Positions 7,646 through 9,860 of a DNA stretch of 9,860 nucleotides are shown here, piece after piece. The notes beneath the pieces are model-generated. The model worked only from the letters and a program-made list of their open reading frames with translations. It made no database searches and was not told the DNA's origin. How positions within the stretch are numbered: position 1 is the stretch's first letter; every line of letters begins with the position of its first letter. The stretch spans positions 1 through 9,860 of the forward strand of contig NZQO01000041.1 of assembly GCA_002693605.1 (NCBI GenBank), in the 5' to 3' direction. Made by a program: the position numbers and the translations under genes. This stretch comes from Flavobacteriaceae bacterium. Lineage in GTDB: Bacteria; Bacteroidota; Bacteroidia; Flavobacteriales; Flavobacteriaceae.

Positions 7646-8017
7646 TCATATGCGGGGTGGTTTGGGTTGCACAAACCGGTAGAGCTGCGACACCCCTTTT
7701 TGGTTAGCACCAAATGGCAGTGGTTGCTTTGGTGACATTTCCCTTGCCCTTGTAACTACGGCATAAGAACATGACTGAAAAAGCGGCTGAGGGAAATGGT
7801 TCTCAGCACTTTTCTCGAATGGGTTGGCATCGGTATCTGCTTGTTGCCGGGCCAATTGCTTGGAGAGGTAGCAACTGCCGTTGCACTTCAGCGCAGGGCG
7901 GTCCCTATTTTCGCACAGGCTATTAACGATATAGTCGTAATTGACCACGTATTCGACCACCGGCCAAAATGGCCGCGCGAATAGCAGTAAAGTCGTGACT
8001 ATAACGAGCATTTTCAT
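7646..8017 (-). CDS. Small membrane-anchored protein with CENRDRP...CNGSC motif, unknown function
   Basis: This 123-residue protein has one hydrophobic N-terminal segment (about 4-25), either a signal peptide without a clear cleavage site or a membrane anchor. It is followed by a compact cysteine motif: Cys35 in LCENRDRPALK, then CNGSCYL with Cys45 and Cys49. A fourth cysteine is Cys83. The C-terminal third is Pro/Gln-rich and looks unstructured. I recall similar small proteins with this C-x9-CxGxCxL pattern in flavobacteria, but I know of no assigned function. It is the first gene of the cluster with the OprC-like receptor and the Met/His lipoprotein, so a role in binding or relaying copper is plausible. 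Two starts are possible, Met1 (8017) and Met3 (8011). A TAnnTTTG element only 4 bp upstream of Met1 means the leader would be extremely short, or the real start is Met3. Confidence 0.75.
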   Translation of the reverse strand: MKMLVIVTTLLLFARPFWPVVEYVVNYDYIVNSLCENRDRPALKCNGSCYLSKQLARQQADTDANPFEKSAENHFPQPLFQSCSYAVVTRAREMSPKQPLPFGANQKGVSQLYRFVQPKPPRI

Positions 8018-8021
8018 TAGG

Positions 8022-8029
8022 CAAAGATA
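8022..8029 (-). promoter_or_regulatory. Candidate -7 element of the copper-type cluster, very close to the start codon
   Basis: On the minus strand this reads TATCTTTG, an exact TAnnTTTG match, ending 4 bp before the first ATG of the small cysteine-motif gene. The -33 position, 19-21 bp upstream (about 8049-8051), holds only a T run without the G. If used, the transcript would start at or near the first or third codon, giving a leaderless or nearly leaderless message. Confidence 0.5.
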
Positions 8030-8151
8030 AATGGCGCCCCTCGTTTAAAAACTGATTTCCATCATACAAAAGACATTCTTGTGCGAGATAACCGCACCTC
8101 AACCGGGCGGCAGGGCTACATTCAGTTACTGCGGAAGATACTTTTCATTTT

Positions 8152-8223
8152 TTGTCAACTTTTTATTGTTAATAATTTTTTATAATTCTGTTTATCAATT
8201 AATTAACAATTCGTTCTTGACAA
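8152..8223. repeat. Concentric double inverted repeat upstream of the ribonucleotide reductase
   Basis: Two nested inverted repeats share one centre, at 8187/8188. The outer arms are TTGTCAA (8152-8158) and TTGACAA (8217-8223). The inner arms are ATTGTTAAT (8165-8173) and ATTAACAAT (8202-8210). Both gaps between outer and inner arms are 6 bp, so all 16 paired bases fit one symmetry axis. Put another way, the heptamer TTGTYAA occurs twice on each strand with 14-bp spacing. There is also an 11/12 direct repeat, TTGTCAACTTTT (8152) and TTGACAACTTTT (8217). The region is very AT-rich, which raises the chance of coincidence. It ends 17 bp before the putative -33 element of the reductase gene. Confidence 0.65.
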
Positions 8224-8241
8224 CTTTTGAAAAGTAGTTGT
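8220..8241. repeat. Palindrome abutting the reductase promoter
   Basis: ACTTTTGAAAAGT (8223-8235) is a perfect 6+1+6 palindrome. Overlapping it, ACAACT (8220-8225) and AGTTGT (8236-8241) form a second inverted pair with a 10-bp spacer. The pair ends at the putative -33 TTG. Its position would suit an operator or activator site, but I do not recognise the regulator. Confidence 0.5.
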
Positions 8242-8271
8242 TGAACCACCCTTAGTCTTTCCCTATATTTA
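8241..8271 (+). promoter_or_regulatory. Candidate promoter of the ribonucleotide reductase gene
   Basis: TTG (8241-8243) is followed after 20 bp by TATATTTA (8264-8271), which matches the Bacteroidota -7 consensus TAnnTTTG at all fixed positions except the last. The spacing equals that of the secDF promoter in this window. The predicted transcript would start near 8277 and have a leader of roughly 35-40 nt before the ATG at 8314. Confidence 0.6.
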
Positions 8272-8313
8272 CCCCATAGAAAACGACTTCATTAACCTCA
8301 TAAAACTTACTCT

Positions 8314-9860
8314 ATGCAAATAGAAGCTACCGCCAAAGACCCCAAGACCTACACGCAAGAAGAAGCTTTTGAAGCTTCCGTGGCGTATTTTAAAGGCGAT
8401 GATCTTGCCGCCCGCGTCTGGGTAAATAAGTACGCCCTGAAAGACTCGGAAGGGAACTTATACGAAAAGACCCCCAATGACATGCACCGTCGCATTGCGA
8501 AGGAAATAGCGCGCATAGAACAGCGCTACCCCAACCCGATGACCGAAGACGAGGTCTTCGACCTTATCAAGGACTTCAAGTATATCGTTCCGCAGGGTAG
8601 CCCGATGGCCGGTATAGGCAATCCGTACCAAATTGCATCGCTCTCCAACTGTTTCGTAATAGGGAACCCTGGCAATAGCGACTCGTACGGCGGGGTAATG
8701 AAAATAGACCAGGAACAGGTTCAATTAATGAAGCGTCGCGGCGGCGTTGGTCATGACCTTTCGCACATTCGGCCCAAGGGCTCGCCCGTTAAGAATTCGG
8801 CACTTACCTCTACGGGCATCGTTCCGTTTATGGAACGCTATTCCAACTCTACCCGCGAGGTGGCACAGGACGGGCGCCGTGGGGCACTAATGCTTTCGGT
8901 ATCTATAAACCACCCAGATGCCGAAGATTTTATCGATGCGAAGATGGAACAGGGCAAGGTAACGGGCGCAAACGTTTCCGTGCGTATAGACGACGGATTT
9001 ATGCAGGCTGTGAAAGAAGGAAAGTCGTACACTCAGAAATATCCCATTTTCAGCGAGAATCCAAAGAACGAAAAGACCATCGAAGCACAAAAACTTTGGA
9101 AAAAGATAGTGCACAACGCTTGGAAGAGCGCCGAGCCGGGCATCCTTTTCTGGGACACCATTATTCGCGAGTCGGTGCCAGATTGCTATGCCGACCTAGG
9201 CTACCAGACAGTTTCCACCAATCCATGTGGGGAAATTCCGCTCTGTCCCTATGACTCATGCCGCCTATTGGCCATCAACTTATTTTCTTATGTAGAAGAA
9301 GCATTTACCGAAAAGGCCCATTTCAATTTTGATTTGTTCAAAAAGCACATTGCGGCCGCCCAGCGCATTATGGACGATATCATCGACCTGGAACTGGAAA
9401 AGGTAGATGCCATTATCAAGAAAATTGACGAAGACCCCGAAACCGAGGTAGTAAAATCTGTTGAACGGAATTTGTGGCTCAACATTCGCAACAAGGCAGA
9501 AGAAGGCCGCAGAACGGGTATCGGCATCACCGCCGAGGGCGATATGCTTGCCGCCCTGGGCATTAAGTACGGGAGCGATGCCGGAAACGAGTTTTCGGTC
9601 GAGATTCACAAGACCATTGCGCTCGAGGCGTATCGCGCTTCGGTACATACGGCTAAGGAACGGGGCGCCTTCGGTATTTTTGATGCCGATCGCGAAAAGG
9701 AAAATCCGTTTATTCTTCGCCTTAAGGAAGCCGATGAAAAACTTTATTATGAAATGCTCGAGTACGGTCGCCGTAACATTGCCCTGCTCACCATTGCACC
9801 CACGGGCACTACCAGCTTAATGACCCAGACCACATCGGGTATAGAGCCAGTTTTCCTTCA
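8314..9860 (+). CDS. nrdJ: Adenosylcobalamin-dependent (class II) ribonucleotide reductase, partial
   Basis: This enzyme reduces ribonucleotides to deoxyribonucleotides in the cytoplasm, using coenzyme B12 to make the active-site thiyl radical. The window holds the first 515 residues; the frame is open at the end. Family members are usually about 800 residues or longer, so the C-terminal part lies beyond. Visible features are SNCFVIG around Cys113 (first cysteine of the redox pair), MKRRGGVGHDLSHIRPKG in the 130-150 region, NPCGEIPL with Asn303, Cys305 (thiyl radical site) and Glu307, and APTGTTSLM (495-503) followed by TSGIEPVF (507-514). No ATP-cone regulatory domain precedes the catalytic core. 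It is read as class II because the sequence follows that subgroup around PYDSCRL and PTGTTSL; the remaining cysteine motifs are out of view. The ATG is chosen because the family similarity begins shortly after it and a promoter-like sequence lies about 40 bp upstream. Confidence 0.92.
   Translation, partial: MQIEATAKDPKTYTQEEAFEASVAYFKGDDLAARVWVNKYALKDSEGNLYEKTPNDMHRRIAKEIARIEQRYPNPMTEDEVFDLIKDFKYIVPQGSPMAGIGNPYQIASLSNCFVIGNPGNSDSYGGVMKIDQEQVQLMKRRGGVGHDLSHIRPKGSPVKNSALTSTGIVPFMERYSNSTREVAQDGRRGALMLSVSINHPDAEDFIDAKMEQGKVTGANVSVRIDDGFMQAVKEGKSYTQKYPIFSENPKNEKTIEAQKLWKKIVHNAWKSAEPGILFWDTIIRESVPDCYADLGYQTVSTNPCGEIPLCPYDSCRLLAINLFSYVEEAFTEKAHFNFDLFKKHIAAAQRIMDDIIDLELEKVDAIIKKIDEDPETEVVKSVERNLWLNIRNKAEEGRRTGIGITAEGDMLAALGIKYGSDAGNEFSVEIHKTIALEAYRASVHTAKERGAFGIFDADREKENPFILRLKEADEKLYYEMLEYGRRNIALLTIAPTGTTSLMTQTTSGIEPVFL

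Noticed and set aside
8018..8313. Cobalamin riboswitch before the B12-dependent reductase
   Set aside because: I looked for the conserved B12-box and surrounding core helices and did not see them; the predicted leader of about 40 nt is also too short.
8145..8313. NrdR box controlling the reductase
   Set aside because: No pair of 16-bp sites resembling the NrdR consensus was found; the repeats present have a different core (TTGTYAA).
8458..9648. Minus-strand open frames and an out-of-frame plus-strand frame (9461-9820) inside the reductase gene
   Set aside because: All overlap the clear class II ribonucleotide reductase coding frame.
1..9860. tRNA or rRNA genes, CRISPR arrays, insertion sequences, toxin-antitoxin or phage genes
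   Set aside because: No cloverleaf-like structures, regularly spaced repeats, transposase-like proteins or terminal inverted repeats were seen on either strand.

Overview
The window looks like chromosomal DNA from a member of the Bacteroidota, most likely a flavobacterium. Three signs point there: SecD and SecF are fused into one 1024-residue protein, two of the promoters match the Bacteroidota form (TTG, about 20 bp, TAnnTTTG), and ribosome binding sites are weak and A-rich. There are no mobile elements, tRNAs, rRNAs or CRISPR arrays.

Layout. (1) Positions 1-1176, plus strand: a DUF192 lipoprotein and a small HD-superfamily phosphohydrolase, 51 bp apart and possibly co-transcribed. (2) A bidirectional terminator hairpin (1197-1229) separates them from the convergent secDF gene (4324-1250, minus), which has a near-consensus promoter at 4358-4388. 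(3) A gene-free stretch at 4325-4629 holds that promoter and the terminator of the next operon. (4) Positions 8017-4630, minus strand: a three-gene cluster made of a small membrane-anchored cysteine-motif protein, a TonB-dependent outer-membrane receptor and a lipoprotein with two YtkA/FixH-like domains. (5) Positions 8018-8313: a divergent intergenic region with an AT-rich concentric dyad and a plausible promoter. (6) From 8314 to the window end, plus strand: the first 515 residues of an adenosylcobalamin-dependent (class II) ribonucleotide reductase.

The most interesting part is the three-gene cluster. The receptor carries the CxxxM and HxM motifs that form the copper site of Pseudomonas OprC/NosA, at almost the same spacing (181 residues from Cys to His here). 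The lipoprotein has Met/His clusters in both of its repeated domains and an acidic stretch right after the lipid-bearing cysteine, which resembles the Bacteroidota surface-export signal. The small protein has a CxGxC-type cysteine motif. Together they suggest an outer-envelope copper acquisition or handling system in which a surface lipoprotein may hand metal to the receptor. The copper assignment for the receptor rests on recognised motifs; the roles of the other two proteins are inferred.

The rest is housekeeping: protein export (SecDF), DNA precursor synthesis (class II ribonucleotide reductase) and two poorly characterised conserved proteins. The control region upstream of the reductase has an unusual symmetrical repeat arrangement that I could not assign to a known regulator.
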